NCBI GenBank assembly: GCA_020426505.1
Contig: JAGQPX010000034.1
Span: 1 to 62,497 of the forward strand
Reading direction: 5' to 3'
Length of the DNA stretch: 62,497 nt
DNA from: Planctomycetaceae bacterium
Lineage (GTDB): Bacteria > Planctomycetota > Planctomycetia > Planctomycetales > Planctomycetaceae
The notes under the pieces are model-generated. The model was not told the origin of the DNA. It made no database searches and saw only the letters and a program-made list of their open reading frames with translations. Below are positions 1-9,942 of the stretch, piece after piece. Numbering within the stretch: the stretch's first letter is position 1; every line of letters begins with the position of its first letter. The position numbers and the translations under genes are program-made.

Positions 1-1177
<1,177 letters not shown>

Positions 1178-1181
<4 letters not shown>

Positions 1182-2008
1182 GACGTTGTTTCACCGACTG
1201 GGGTAGGAGTAGGGATTTCATCGAACTCGGGGAAGAATGCGAACAACAGCGGCTCGCTTTCCCTGAGCAGGGCTCGAAGCTCCTCGTCGTAATGGTTCGA
1301 CCAGTGGTCGTCCTCCTTGCGACGCGGCTTTCCGGGATGAATTTTCCCTTTAGTAAGAATAGGATCGATCTTCTCCGTAGGAAAACCCTGATGTTCGAGG
1401 AAGGCGTGTAGGTCCTGATTCAAGCGATGAGTCAACAGGAAGTTGACGCCCTGCATGGATTCTTGCGCCCTCGGAACGAAGTCTTCCACCCTCGTCGCAT
1501 CGGCAACAACCTCCTTCGGGCGAATCACGTGGTAGTGCAGAAACTCAGTGCTGCAGTACGACATTGGAGGTAGGTTGGGGTAGTTCTTGCGACAGGTGTT
1601 GCTCCAATGACTGTGTTTAATCGTGGCTCTCACGTATGCGGGGAAGTCGAAGTTCTCCAAGGGCCCGAACTCGGACACGACGGCATTTGGGTCAACAAAC
1701 CACCGCTCCGGATTCTCTCGCCACCAGTTGAAAGTGTACCCCGAAACATAGATGTCGTATGGGTTACGGACACAGGAGGCGATGGGAAGTTCGGAAAACC
1801 TCGCGGGGATATGTTTCCGCATCGCATGCTGGCGAATCTCACGGTACTTGTAGGGGTACCCTGGAAAATAGACGCCGTAGCGTCGGCCAACCGCGTGTAT
1901 CCGCCAGTCCCACAAATTGGGTGTCAGTAGTTCCCTCAACACACGTGTCACGAACGTCCCCCCCGTTTTGGGGACGTGCATGAACACGAATCGGTCTGTC
2001 AGGATCAT
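1178..2008 (-). CDS. Sulfotransferase family protein
   Basis: A 276-residue protein of the PAPS-dependent sulfotransferase fold, which moves a sulfuryl group to a carbohydrate or other acceptor. The 5'-phosphosulfate-binding loop is HVPKTGGTF at residues 11-19, and the 3'-phosphate motif is [13 protein letters not shown] at about 79-91. No signal peptide or membrane segment is visible, so it is probably cytosolic. The acceptor cannot be read from the sequence. It lies immediately upstream of metH with a 4-base TTGA overlap, so the two form a transcription unit, although no pathway link is obvious beyond sulfur metabolism. The start is the only ATG before the conserved loop. Confidence 0.8.
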
Positions 2009-2154
2009 TGGGGGGCGTTATGACGGTGTTTGCGGGATCGAATCTTCGAGGATAATAGTGAATCATTGAACCACCGTCAGCGGCAGTGTGTCCTGACGAC
2101 GACCATCGACGAGATATCCCATTGTTCGGACCTGATCCGGAATTCGCTCGCCGA

Positions 2155-2184
2155 TTGTCACGCGTTCCTTGCCCTCGCTATAGT
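2155..2184 (+). promoter_or_regulatory. Sigma70-type promoter for asd
   Basis: A -35 box TTGTCA (2155-2160), an 18-base spacer and a -10 box TATAGT (2179-2184) predict transcription from about 2191, leaving a leader of about 34 bases before the asd start. It fits because no other gene lies between it and asd. Confidence 0.55.
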
Positions 2185-2224
2185 GAGGCGTCCATTGTTT
2201 CTTGAGATTCCAGGAGTTTAACCA

Positions 2225-3241
2225 GTGTTTGAAACCGTTGCCCTTGTCGGGGCCACAGGTGCTGTGGGCCGCATCATGCGGCAGTTGTTGGAAGAGCGGG
2301 ATTTTCCGGCGAAGACGTTCCGTTTTCTTGCTTCCGCTCGGAGCGCGGGTTCGACGCTGACGTTCAAGGGGCAGGAATACACGGTCGAGGAACTGACAAA
2401 GTCCGCCTTTGCCGGGGTCGATCTGGTCCTTGCTTCGACTCCGGACGACACGGCTGCCGAGTACCTCCCGTCAGCAGTCGAGGTAGGGGCAACGGTGATC
2501 GACGAGTCGGGCTACTGGCGGATGAAGGACGGCGTCGCTCTCGTGATTCCCGAGGTGAACCCCGAAGATGCGATCAACGCCAAGGGAATCATCGCATCTC
2601 CTAACTGCTCGACCACGCAGATGGTCATGGCGCTCAAGCCACTGCACGATGCTGCCAAGGTCACACGCGTGATCGTGTCCACCTATCAGGCGACGAGCGG
2701 GGCTGGCGTGCAGGGAACGGCCGACTTGCTGGAAGGCTCACGGGCACACTTGGACGGTAAGGTCCACAGTTACAAGGCTTTCAAGAAGCCCATCGCCTTC
2801 AACGCCATTCCACAAATCGGTAGCGAAAAGGAACAAGGGTACACGTCCGAGGAGATGAAGATGGTCTACGAGACCCGCAAAATTCTCGGCGACGAGAACA
2901 TCCAGGTTTGCCCGACTTGCGTCCGGATTCCGGTCAGCAACTGTCATAGCGAATCGATCACCGTCGAGACTGCCAAGCCGGTCTCTCCCGAAGAGGCGCG
3001 AGAATTGTTCTCAAACTTCCCCGGCATCACCGTCGTGGATGACCTGAAAGAAGGACTGTACCCGCTCCCGAATGAGTGTGACGGCAGGGACGAAGTGTTC
3101 ATCGGTCGCATTCGTCGCGACATCTCGAATCCGGATGGCATCACCTTCTGGTGCGTCAGTGACAATCTCCGCAAAGGGGCAGCGACCAACGCCGTGCAGA
3201 TCGCGGAACTACTCGCCGCGCATCGATTCCAGAAGGTGTAA
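2225..3241 (+). CDS. asd: Aspartate-semialdehyde dehydrogenase
   Basis: Reduces aspartyl phosphate to aspartate semialdehyde with NADPH, the branch point to lysine/diaminopimelate, threonine and methionine. The 338 residues match the family length. The nucleotide-binding loop GATGAVG is at 9-15, and the catalytic cysteine is in SPNCSTTQ (Cys128). The C-terminal dimerisation region with the RIPVSNCHSE stretch is present. The start is GTG at 2225, preceded by AGGAG at about 8 bases. The gene has its own promoter and ends at 3241, directly abutting the convergent formyltransferase-like gene with no intergenic base. lysA, another step of the same pathway, lies 1.8 kb downstream but not in the same operon. 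Confidence 0.95.
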   Translation: MFETVALVGATGAVGRIMRQLLEERDFPAKTFRFLASARSAGSTLTFKGQEYTVEELTKSAFAGVDLVLASTPDDTAAEYLPSAVEVGATVIDESGYWRMKDGVALVIPEVNPEDAINAKGIIASPNCSTTQMVMALKPLHDAAKVTRVIVSTYQATSGAGVQGTADLLEGSRAHLDGKVHSYKAFKKPIAFNAIPQIGSEKEQGYTSEEMKMVYETRKILGDENIQVCPTCVRIPVSNCHSESITVETAKPVSPEEARELFSNFPGITVVDDLKEGLYPLPNECDGRDEVFIGRIRRDISNPDGITFWCVSDNLRKGAATNAVQIAELLAAHRFQKV

Positions 3242-4159
3242 TCACCGGATTCTGGAAACTTCAGGCTCGTTGGCTGGAGACTCGTTCGCATTGACGGGGC
3301 GAGATGAGGCGACTGAACGTGCCCGTTTTGCCCGCCTACGGGCCTGCCACTTCCATTGAAGATAGGCTGTCAGCCAGGGTTGTCCCCACTCGTGTGAGGG
3401 TTGTCCCTTGGTGTCGAGGTCGAGTAGTCGCCCTTCGTGAATGTCCCGGAAAGTCTGTGCAAGCACGTCGAGGTTGTCGTACATCATCCGCTGCTGAATC
3501 ACGATGTGTGACTCGTTCACCTCGTCAAAGTCAGCCCGCAGATACTTGTAGACCGGCCCCGTATCGATCCCGGCATCAATCTGCAACAACGTTCCGCCGA
3601 CGTTTTCAAGGTCGTTGTTCGCGAGAGCCCAGAAGCAACCGTGAGCATTCCGGTACTGCGGACAAATCCCGGGGTGTATCACCAGTGTCCCCATCCTGGC
3701 GATCTCAAAGATGCGAGGCTTGAGAATATGCTTGCACGCCGCATAGATGATGTCTGGTTCCAGTGACTCCAGAAACTCTCTCGCAGCCTTCGTGTTGGGC
3801 GAGTGCGTCCGAAGCACTGGGATGTCCTCCCGGAGTGGTTGATACGTCTGCTTGAGTTGCTGCAATCGCTCCCCTGCCCAGACGGCATCACGCTTCGCGA
3901 GGAACAGCTTGTAGTAAACCCGAAACAAGATGACATTCAGCAGCCCCAGCCATCCGACCCGCCGTGCCTCGCGTTTCACACTCGCCCATCGACTGCCCGG
4001 CTTGTCCTCGATCTCGATGATGCCCACCAGATCCGAAAACGAATCCATCCACGGAGCCGTCCCGTGCCGGATGATGTTGCGGTCAGCATGACAGATGAGG
4101 ACGGTTTTCAACGATCGAAGCCAGCGAACAAACTGATGAACGTATGCACTGTTCAACAT
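3242..4159 (-). CDS. Formyltransferase-like protein (methionyl-tRNA formyltransferase N-domain family)
   Basis: A 305-residue protein with the formyl_trans_N signature in its second half: HPGICPQYRNAHG at 162-174 and LLQIDAGIDTGPV at 191-203. The family transfers formyl groups from 10-formyl-tetrahydrofolate, for example to sugar-nucleotide amines or tRNA. The catalytic His162 and Asp199 are present, but the Asn that normally lies two residues before the His (as in NVHGS of Fmt) is Val160 here. The OB-fold C-terminal domain of true Fmt is missing, replaced by an Arg-rich tail. It is therefore not the housekeeping Fmt. It could act on a sugar or lipid amine, or be catalytically altered. It is convergent with asd, with zero spacing. 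Confidence 0.7.
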   Translation of the reverse strand: MLNSAYVHQFVRWLRSLKTVLICHADRNIIRHGTAPWMDSFSDLVGIIEIEDKPGSRWASVKREARRVGWLGLLNVILFRVYYKLFLAKRDAVWAGERLQQLKQTYQPLREDIPVLRTHSPNTKAAREFLESLEPDIIYAACKHILKPRIFEIARMGTLVIHPGICPQYRNAHGCFWALANNDLENVGGTLLQIDAGIDTGPVYKYLRADFDEVNESHIVIQQRMMYDNLDVLAQTFRDIHEGRLLDLDTKGQPSHEWGQPWLTAYLQWKWQARRRAKRARSVASSRPVNANESPANEPEVSRIR

Positions 4160-4387
4160 AGATGATCGCAGGGCCTGAGATCGTCGATTGAAGACAATCC
4201 CGCAGTCAGGGATCGCCGATTTCGCGAACCCAGCCTTGGAGTAGGGATGATGCGGATTGTACCGAGTCGTTTGAATCCGGAATCGTCAGTACGTTCATGC
4301 AGGAGCCCCCGCTACAATTGAGCAACAGGCATCACCCAATGCGATCGAGGGATCAGCGTCATGATCATTGACATTCGAGGAGAAGAG

Positions 4388-4730
4388 ATGGGCCGAATCA
4401 CTGTCGACTTGGTGCTCGCTGACAATCGTGAGGTCGTGAAGGCTGCCCCGGGAGATCGGATTCCGGACTCAGTCAAGCACATCACCGTTCAGGGTCTGGT
4501 CGACACGGGAGCCGCACGGCTCGTATTGCCCCAACGGGCAGTGGACGAACTCAACCTGCAGCACGCTGGCGAAGTCGGCGTCCGCTACGCTGACAACCGC
4601 CGTGAAACTCGACCGCGAGGACGCCCTCATTGGCGCCATCGTCCTTGAAGAACTCGACCTGATCGTCGACTGCCCGACCGAATCGGTTCACCCACGCGAC
4701 CCGGATATGATTGTGACGGAGATTGAGTGA
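4388..4730 (+). pseudogene. Clan AA (retroviral-type) aspartyl protease, frameshifted with internal deletion
   Basis: The first frame (4388-4648) encodes the N-terminus of a small aspartic protease with the catalytic motif GLVDTGAARLVLP and the following VGVRYADNRR, then turns into unrelated sequence. The usual C-terminal half (ALIGAIVLEELDLIVDC, then HPRDPDMIVTEIE) continues in another frame from about 4600 to the TGA at 4728-4730. The segment that normally links them (roughly 20 residues containing the flap region) is absent, so this is an internal deletion with a frame change rather than a single-base error. The start at 4388 has AGGAG just upstream; an in-frame ATG at 4361 is an alternative. 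It is probably inactive. Confidence 0.65.
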
Positions 4731-4762
4731 TGTGACAGCGTGATCGTGCAACGGGGGTTACG

Positions 4763-5011
4763 ATGATCGATGCAAAAGTGAGAAGAAACAAACGGTCCAC
4801 AACGTGTGGTAGATGTCGTCTTCGAGTGAAGGCGAACGAGGGCATCATCCATGAGATTCCGACTCACAAAGGAAAGTCCTTCCCGCGAACCTACTGTTTG
4901 AACTGTGCTCAGAAAGTTGGTCGTCAGTTGGAAGTGTTGCGGTTTGCAATCCCAGTTGTGATGATCGGCAGCCTCGTTTTGTACGCAATCCTATCACTGT
5001 CAAAACTTTGA
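4763..5011 (+). CDS. Small zinc-ribbon-like single-pass membrane protein
   Basis: An 82-residue protein with two CxxC pairs (Cys15/Cys18 and Cys45/Cys48), suggesting a treble-clef or ribbon-type zinc site, followed by one hydrophobic helix at about 59-80 and a short tail. The N-terminus is strongly basic. No family is recognised. It ends 13 bases before lysA and may be co-transcribed with it. It would be a membrane-tethered zinc-binding peptide of unknown role. Confidence 0.6.
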   Translation: MIDAKVRRNKRSTTCGRCRLRVKANEGIIHEIPTHKGKSFPRTYCLNCAQKVGRQLEVLRFAIPVVMIGSLVLYAILSLSKL

Positions 5012-5024
5012 ACTCTGGCAACCG

Positions 5025-6293
5025 ATGTTTCATTTCGAAGCTACGAACCTTTTTTGTGAAGAGTTACTCCTTGCCGATCTCGCGGCAGAATACGGCACGC
5101 CGTTGTTTGTGTACTCGAAGGCCAAGCTCGTCAATGAGTTTCGGGCGGTGCGGGAGGCGTTTTCTGCGGTCGATCCGGTGATTTGTTACTCGGTGAAGGC
5201 GAATGGAAACCTGTCGCTGCTCAAGGTGCTGAGTGAGGCGGGGTGTAACTTTGATGTGGTTTCGGGGGGTGAGTTGTTTCGCGTGCAGCAAGCGGGGGGG
5301 GATGCGGCGAAGGTTTGCTTTGCGGGCGTGGGCAAGACGGATGACGAGATTCGTTTCGCCCTCAAAGTCGGTATCCTGATGTTCAACATCGAGAGTGAGC
5401 CCGAGCTGGATGCGATTTCGGCCGTGGCCGGCGAGATGGGCGTCGTCGCTCCGGTCGCCCTGCGGCTCAATCCGGACATCGATGCCAAGACGCACGCCAA
5501 GACGACCACGGGCAAGAAAGGGAACAAATTCGGCGTCGACATCGAACGAGGCGGCGAACTGGCGGACAAGGTACTCGCGGACCCGCACCTCGAACTGCGC
5601 GGCATCCACATGCACCTCGGCTCACCCATCAACACAACCGAGCCTTACGAGAAGGCCGCCATCAAAGCGGTTGATGTCGTTCGTGAACTTCGGGACAAGG
5701 GGCATCAGACAAACTGGATCAACTTGGGCGGCGGGTTCGGACTCGACTATCAACAGGGTCAGGCACCGCCCTACAGTGACTACGCCGACGTGATCGTTCC
5801 CCGTGTGCAGGAAGCGGAGTGTCGCCTCGCACTCGAACCGGGTCGGTGCATCGTCGGGAACGCGGGAGTGCTCGTGAGTCGGGTGATCTTTGTCAAACAC
5901 GAAGGGGGCAAGACCTTTGTAATTCAAGACGGGGCCATGACCGAACTCGTGCGTCCTGCGATGTACGATTCATTCCATGCCATCTGGCCCGTCGAAACAG
6001 ACGTTCCATTGCCGAAGGACTTTCTCGCAGAGATTGACGGTTGCTCACCCGTTGACGTTGTCGGACCGGTCTGCGAGTCGGGAGACTATCTGGCCAAGAG
6101 TCGCAATTTGCCGCCGGTCGAACGAGGCGACCTGTTGTGCACATTCAGTGCTGGCGCCTACGGCATGGTCATGAGCAGCAACTACAATGCCCGTGGTCGT
6201 GCAGCTGAAGTGCTGGTCGATGGTGACACCCATCGCCTCATCCGCCGGCGCGAGACATGGGATGACCTCATCGCAGCCGAGCTGATAGACTGA
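5025..6293 (+). CDS. lysA: Diaminopimelate decarboxylase
   Basis: PLP enzyme that decarboxylates meso-diaminopimelate to lysine, the last step of lysine synthesis. The 422 residues are full length. The PLP lysine lies in CYSVKAN (Lys58), and the family signatures [17 protein letters not shown] and the C-terminal [12 protein letters not shown] are all present. It is an alanine-racemase-type barrel followed by a beta domain. It lies 13 bases after the small zinc-ribbon gene and 69 bases before the universal stress protein gene. No strong Shine-Dalgarno sequence is seen. Confidence 0.95.
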   Translation: MFHFEATNLFCEELLLADLAAEYGTPLFVYSKAKLVNEFRAVREAFSAVDPVICYSVKANGNLSLLKVLSEAGCNFDVVSGGELFRVQQAGGDAAKVCFAGVGKTDDEIRFALKVGILMFNIESEPELDAISAVAGEMGVVAPVALRLNPDIDAKTHAKTTTGKKGNKFGVDIERGGELADKVLADPHLELRGIHMHLGSPINTTEPYEKAAIKAVDVVRELRDKGHQTNWINLGGGFGLDYQQGQAPPYSDYADVIVPRVQEAECRLALEPGRCIVGNAGVLVSRVIFVKHEGGKTFVIQDGAMTELVRPAMYDSFHAIWPVETDVPLPKDFLAEIDGCSPVDVVGPVCESGDYLAKSRNLPPVERGDLLCTFSAGAYGMVMSSNYNARGRAAEVLVDGDTHRLIRRRETWDDLIAAELID

Positions 6294-6362
6294 AATCGCT
6301 GCTGGGTCTTCTGTTGTCGACTCCGGCGGTCCAATTAGCAGCAACTCTGAAGAGGTCTGGAT

Positions 6363-7301
6363 ATGTTTGGCGTGAGGAAACTTCTGGTCGGTGTCGATCT
6401 CGTCGCCAACCCCGAAAATCCAGACCGATTTGAATTGCCCGCTCCCACTCGGGAAGCGGTCGAGATGGGACTACGGGTCGGTGAGTTCTCTCAGGCGGGC
6501 GTTACCTTCTTGTCCGTTATAGAGCCCTTGCCGGCCGGAGCAACTGAAGACGAGCAAGCTGAGGTGACGGCGAGCGCACAGGCTGCGTTGGCGGGCTTGC
6601 TCAGCGAAGCCGCTGAACGAGGTGTGCAAGCAGAAACACAAGTTGCAAGCGGCCACGGGTGGATGGAGATCATCCGCGAGGTGCTTCGCAACGGACATCA
6701 AATGGTCATTGTCGGCTCCAGAGACGCATCGACTGCCAGTCGTCTGTGGCTGGGAAGCACGGCAATCAAACTCCTTCGACTGTGCCCATGCCCGGTCTGG
6801 GTCGCACGATCGAATGATGAAGAGAAGACGCAGACCATCGTCGTCGCTGACGACTTGACCGATGTAGGGCAACACTGTTTGCACCTGGGGGTGTCGGCAG
6901 CTCGACTGTTGCATGCGCGGCTCTTGGCTCTGCACGCAGTCCAGTACCCGCTCGAACGTCATCTCCGTCGGATCGACAGCTCGCCAGAGGAGCTTCGGGA
7001 GTATCGGGAGACCACCTGCGCAGAGGCTGAGAAGCAGCTCAATGAGCGACTGGCGATGACGGACTTTCGCACCATCAGCGAAGGGGCGCGCACGGAGATC
7101 ACCGCGGGAAGACCGGATGTGGTAATTCAAGATGCCATCGAAGAGCACGAGGCTGACTTGCTCGTCATGGGTACAGTCGCACGAGGCGGCATCCCGGGCA
7201 TGCTGGTTGGCAACACGGCTGAGCGACTGCTCAACTCGCTGAGTTGCTCCGTGATCGCCGTCAAACCGGAAGGATTCGTCTGTCCGGTTCAACTCGACTG
7301 A
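6363..7301 (+). CDS. Tandem universal stress protein (UspA-type)
   Basis: A 312-residue protein made of two UspA domains (about 1-150 and 155-312). Each ends in the nucleotide-binding pattern of the family: VGS...LGSTAIKLL in the first, and MGTVARGG...VGNTAERLL in the second. This suggests an ATP-binding class Usp that acts as a cytosolic stress-response protein. The start has GAGG about 10 bases upstream. It is followed after 10 bases by a cysteine desulfurase gene, so the two are probably co-transcribed. Confidence 0.88.
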   Translation: MFGVRKLLVGVDLVANPENPDRFELPAPTREAVEMGLRVGEFSQAGVTFLSVIEPLPAGATEDEQAEVTASAQAALAGLLSEAAERGVQAETQVASGHGWMEIIREVLRNGHQMVIVGSRDASTASRLWLGSTAIKLLRLCPCPVWVARSNDEEKTQTIVVADDLTDVGQHCLHLGVSAARLLHARLLALHAVQYPLERHLRRIDSSPEELREYRETTCAEAEKQLNERLAMTDFRTISEGARTEITAGRPDVVIQDAIEEHEADLLVMGTVARGGIPGMLVGNTAERLLNSLSCSVIAVKPEGFVCPVQLD

Positions 7302-7311
7302 CGGGCGATCG

Positions 7312-8463
7312 ATGTCCGACGAACGCATCTATCTCGATCATCACGCCACGACGCCTTGTGACCCTCGCGTGCTGGAGGTCATGTGGCCGTGGTATGCAGA
7401 ACGCGTCGGGAATGCCTCCAGCACGAGTCACGCATTCGGACGTGAGGCACACGACGCCGTCGAACTCGCACGACAGCAGATCGCAGATGCACTGAGATGT
7501 CAGTCCGAAGAGATCATCTTCACCAGCGGCGCGACCGAGTCGAACAATCTCGCCATCAAGGGGTTGCTCCAAGGTCAGCGACAGAAGCGGCATTTGATTA
7601 TCAACTCAGCCGAGCATCGGGCAGTTCTCGACCCCGCCAAGCGACTGAAGCGAGAGGGTGTCGATGTGACGATTCTGCCGGCGGATGAGTACGGACTTGT
7701 TGATCCACAATCTGTCGAGGAAGCCATTCAACCGGAGACGGCACTTGTTTCTGTGATGGCTGCCAACAACGAGGTCGGCACGCTCAATCCGCTTGATGAG
7801 ATCGGCAACATCTGTCGCGAGCAAGGCGTTTTGCTGCACAGCGATGCTACCCAAGCGGTCGGCAAGGTGCCGGTCGACTTGTCACAGCTCCCGGTCGACC
7901 TGATGAGCTTCACGGCTCACAAGCTCTATGGGCCACAGGGAGTGGGAGCGTTGTTCGTCCGTCGTCGACAGCCGGCGATACGGCTCACCTGTCAGATTGA
8001 CGGCGGCGGACACGAACGTCGCATGCGAAACGGGACACTGCCGGTCGCATTAATCGTCGGCTTCGGCGAGGCGTGCCGACTTGCTGTTGCACAGCAGGAA
8101 GCGGAGGCCGCTCGACTCCGCGAACTGAAGGAACGCCTTCACTTTGCCATTATCACGGAATTGGATGGTGTTACGCTGAACGGCCATCCTGAGGATCGGC
8201 TCCCCGGCAACCTGCACCTCAGCTTTGCAGGCGTTGATGGAGACGCTTTGATGTCCAAGCTAGACGGCCTCGCCGTCAGTTCTGGTTCGGCCTGCACGAC
8301 GGCTGATCCAGAGCCGAGTCACGTCCTCCGCGCGATGGGTGTGCCGGAGTCACTGAGCCTTGCAAGCCTGAGGTTTGGTCTCGGACGGTTCACATCAGAA
8401 GGGGAAATCGACCGTGCGGCCGCGATTGTCGTTGCAGCCGTTCGTCAGCTCCGGAACTTGTAA
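7312..8463 (+). CDS. Cysteine desulfurase (NifS/IscS class I type)
   Basis: Removes sulfur from cysteine as a protein-bound persulfide for Fe-S cluster or thio-cofactor assembly. 383 residues. The fold-type I PLP motifs are visible: YLDHHATTP at 8-16, SGATESNN, EHRAV (His102), HSDATQAVGK, and the Schiff-base lysine in TAHKLYGP (Lys204). The persulfide cysteine is in SSGSACTTADPEPSHVL (Cys328), and the long loop around it marks the IscS/NifS class. No scaffold gene (IscU/NifU) is adjacent, so the sulfur acceptor is not indicated. It lies 10 bases after the Usp gene. Confidence 0.92.
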   Translation: MSDERIYLDHHATTPCDPRVLEVMWPWYAERVGNASSTSHAFGREAHDAVELARQQIADALRCQSEEIIFTSGATESNNLAIKGLLQGQRQKRHLIINSAEHRAVLDPAKRLKREGVDVTILPADEYGLVDPQSVEEAIQPETALVSVMAANNEVGTLNPLDEIGNICREQGVLLHSDATQAVGKVPVDLSQLPVDLMSFTAHKLYGPQGVGALFVRRRQPAIRLTCQIDGGGHERRMRNGTLPVALIVGFGEACRLAVAQQEAEAARLRELKERLHFAIITELDGVTLNGHPEDRLPGNLHLSFAGVDGDALMSKLDGLAVSSGSACTTADPEPSHVLRAMGVPESLSLASLRFGLGRFTSEGEIDRAAAIVVAAVRQLRNL

Positions 8464-8478
8464 CCAGGAATTCATACG

Positions 8479-9657
8479 TCAATGCACACGGGCACGACCG
8501 ACCGCTGGTGCCCATCCGTCGTCGATCGGGTCGATGTTGAGATTGTCGATCCGGTAAGCCTCGATGGTTTCTCCCGACCGAAGATCGCCGGACATCGGAG
8601 GTTGAAAGATGTCCACTTCCAGCGATGAGGGGGCGGCGGCTGCAACCGTATCATTGTCGAGGAATGGGTCAAGGGGTGCAGGCAGCGGCGGTGGCGGACC
8701 CATCTTCGCCTTTTGAGGTGACCCGGGCTCCAAAGCAAGTTGCTGCAAGGGTAACGCAGGTGCCGATGGGCCATTTGCGGCAAGAGATGTTGGTCGATTT
8801 CGATCGAGTGGAATCACCTCGCCCATGCCCAGCTGTTGCGAGGCAGCCTCGTAATACTTCATCGCTTCAGGCAGCAGTTCCCGTAGGTCGGCAGCGCGGC
8901 GAGCATCTGCCGGGTGTGTTGACAACCACTCGGGGGGCTTCTCGCCGTTTTGTGAGGAGAAGCGTTCCCAGAATTCTGGAGCGACGCTGGGGTCGTACCC
9001 CGCTTTGGCCATCAGGATCAAGCCGATCGCATCCGCTTCCGACTCATGCTTGCGGCTGTAGGGGAGGATGACTCCATACTTTGAAGCTGCGCCATAAGCC
9101 TGCATGACTTTCTCTGTCGTGGCTTCACTGGTCTTCTTTTGGCTGACTGTTTTCACGATTCCGCCGAGTCCTTTAACTCCCATCTCGTGGCTCATGCGTT
9201 CACCGCCGTGGCGAGCGATGGCGTGTGCCACTTCGTGAGACATCACGACGGCGAGTCCCGCTTCGTCCTGACAGACCGGCAGGATGCCTTCGTACACGGC
9301 CACCTTCCCGCCCGGCAGGGCGAAGGCATTCATCACATCCTTGGCGATCACCCGGAACTCCCAGTCATACTCCGGCTTGTCGGCCACCGCTGCGATCCGC
9401 TGACCGACACGGTTCACCATCGCGATGATCTCTTGATTTTCCGAGATCGGTTCCTCCGAGAGCGTCTCCTCATACGCCGTCAAACCCATGCTGATTTCCT
9501 GCGATTCAGGAATAATCAACATCTGCCGACGTCCCGAGACGGGTGCTGTGCGGCAGCCGGAGGAGAGAAGGGAGGCGAAAGTGGTCGCGGCGATCATCAG
9601 AGTGGTGATGACGGCAGCTCTTTGAACGGTAAAGCGTTTGGGGCAGGAGGAAATCAT
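8479..9657 (-). CDS. M48 family zinc metalloprotease, lipoprotein
   Basis: A 392-residue exported lipoprotein with a hydrophobic leader and lipobox LLSSGC (Cys35). The zinc motif HEVAHAIARH is at 141-150, and the third ligand lies in the HESEAD stretch near 205. The family degrades or chaperones envelope proteins (BepA/YcaL/LoiP-like). The C-terminal 120 residues are Pro/Ala-rich and low complexity, without the TPRs of BepA. It is convergent with the cysteine desulfurase gene (16-base gap) and divergent from the phosphatase-phytase gene across 285 bases that should hold both promoters. The first Met is chosen; a Met at residue 21 would also keep a signal peptide. Confidence 0.85.
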   Translation of the reverse strand: MISSCPKRFTVQRAAVITTLMIAATTFASLLSSGCRTAPVSGRRQMLIIPESQEISMGLTAYEETLSEEPISENQEIIAMVNRVGQRIAAVADKPEYDWEFRVIAKDVMNAFALPGGKVAVYEGILPVCQDEAGLAVVMSHEVAHAIARHGGERMSHEMGVKGLGGIVKTVSQKKTSEATTEKVMQAYGAASKYGVILPYSRKHESEADAIGLILMAKAGYDPSVAPEFWERFSSQNGEKPPEWLSTHPADARRAADLRELLPEAMKYYEAASQQLGMGEVIPLDRNRPTSLAANGPSAPALPLQQLALEPGSPQKAKMGPPPPLPAPLDPFLDNDTVAAAAPSSLEVDIFQPPMSGDLRSGETIEAYRIDNLNIDPIDDGWAPAVGRARVH

Positions 9658-9942
9658 GGCGACGGATGTCGAATCGGTAGGAGAATCTGTCGGGGAGGAG
9701 CGGCTGTCTACCGGATTCCCAACGATTCAGGCAATATCAGCCGAGTCTCATCGTCCGGGCGATGTTGGTGAGAATGGGTCATTTGGCGGCTCCGGCGGAT
9801 GTCATTGCCGAGGCGGTTCGTTCACAACTGCTTAACGTCGCTGGGCATGATACGATGAGCGGGACGGTGAGTTGGTCGAGAGTCCAATCTCATCTACCAA
9901 CGTTCTCTATTGTCTCATTGAACTCAGCTTGAGGGTTTCGGC

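Noticed and set aside
4361..4387. Upstream ATG for the decayed aspartyl protease
   Set aside because: The ATG at 4388 has a better placed AGGAG, and the added nine residues are not family-like. It remains possible, but the gene is broken either way.
9638..9835. Small plus-strand frame in the divergent M48/phosphatase spacer
   Set aside because: It overlaps the M48 gene start, has no ribosome site and looks like compositional noise.
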